5,344 nt of DNA from Mariprofundaceae bacterium (GTDB lineage Bacteria > Pseudomonadota > Zetaproteobacteria > Mariprofundales > Mariprofundaceae): the NCBI GenBank assembly GCA_030950975.1, contig JAUZQL010000106.1, positions 1 to 5,344 on the forward strand, read 5' to 3'. Position numbers and translations under genes: made by a program. A model generated the notes under the pieces. It was not told where the DNA came from. It did not search any database and worked only from the letters and a program-made list of their open reading frames with translations. Of the stretch, positions 5,290-5,344 are shown in pieces. Within the stretch, counting starts at the first letter, position 1, and each line of letters opens with the position of its first letter.

Positions 5290-5344
5290 ATGAGTACATT
5301 TGAATTTACAAAGACAGCTGATGTGGATGAGTTTGAAGCTGGTT
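5290..5344 (+). CDS. Unidentified gene, N-terminus only
   Basis: An ATG at 5290, preceded by GAGGT (5276-5280), opens a frame that stays open for 18 codons to the window edge, reading MSTFEFTKTADVDEFEAG. This is too short to assign. The direction, the good Shine-Dalgarno and a roughly 105-nt gap, mostly filled by the palindromic repeat, fit a further operon member. A leader sequence ATATTGAGGT is shared with the upstream region of the ThiF/MoeB gene. Candidates from context alone would be a sulfide-generating enzyme or a carrier-processing peptidase, but nothing in these residues supports either. Confidence 0.6.
   Translation, partial: MSTFEFTKTADVDEFEAG

Overview
The window is a moderately AT-rich bacterial segment with every recognised gene on the + strand. 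A c-di-GMP pair (HD-GYP phosphodiesterase plus PilZ protein), compact overlapping genes and clear Shine-Dalgarno sites suggest a Gram-negative bacterium, most likely a proteobacterium. No 16S or other marker is present, so nothing finer is claimed.

Layout. Positions 1-1159 hold the 3' part of an HD-GYP gene and an overlapping PilZ-domain gene, a likely c-di-GMP turnover/receptor pair. Positions 1160-1496 hold no gene; they carry a small hairpin, a weak promoter candidate, a well-formed SAM-I (S-box) riboswitch aptamer and its expression platform. That platform is a 9-bp intrinsic terminator plus a competing antiterminator pairing that uses the 3' strand of P1. Downstream lies a probable operon: a threonine synthase-family PLP enzyme (1497-2741), a CysO/ThiS/MoaD-like ubiquitin-fold sulfur carrier ending in GGK (2772-3050), a stand-alone NIL-domain protein (3105-3347), a CysK-type cysteine synthase (3349-4281), a ThiF/MoeB-type E1-like adenylyltransferase (4363-5184), and the first 18 codons of an unidentified gene (5290 to the window end). 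A terminator-like hairpin separates the carrier from the NIL gene. Two intergenic gaps carry palindromic sequence, one of them a long CACAGAG-type inverted repeat.

How it may work. The E1-like enzyme would adenylate the carrier's C-terminal glycine. A sulfide source would convert it to a thiocarboxylate, and a PLP enzyme would use that sulfur to make cysteine or homocysteine. This is the logic of the CysO/CysM/Mec+ system of Mycobacterium tuberculosis and the HcyS/HcyF/HcyD/MetY system of Wolinella succinogenes. The extra C-terminal Lys on the carrier predicts a peptidase step, and no peptidase is visible here.

The most interesting point is that a threonine synthase homologue leads this operon under a SAM-sensing OFF switch, beside a sulfur carrier and a NIL protein. 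The whole set is plausibly a methionine/homocysteine sulfur-assimilation system. One testable hypothesis is that the threonine synthase homologue is a thiocarboxylate-dependent homocysteine synthase acting on O-phosphohomoserine. That is inference, not something the sequence proves.
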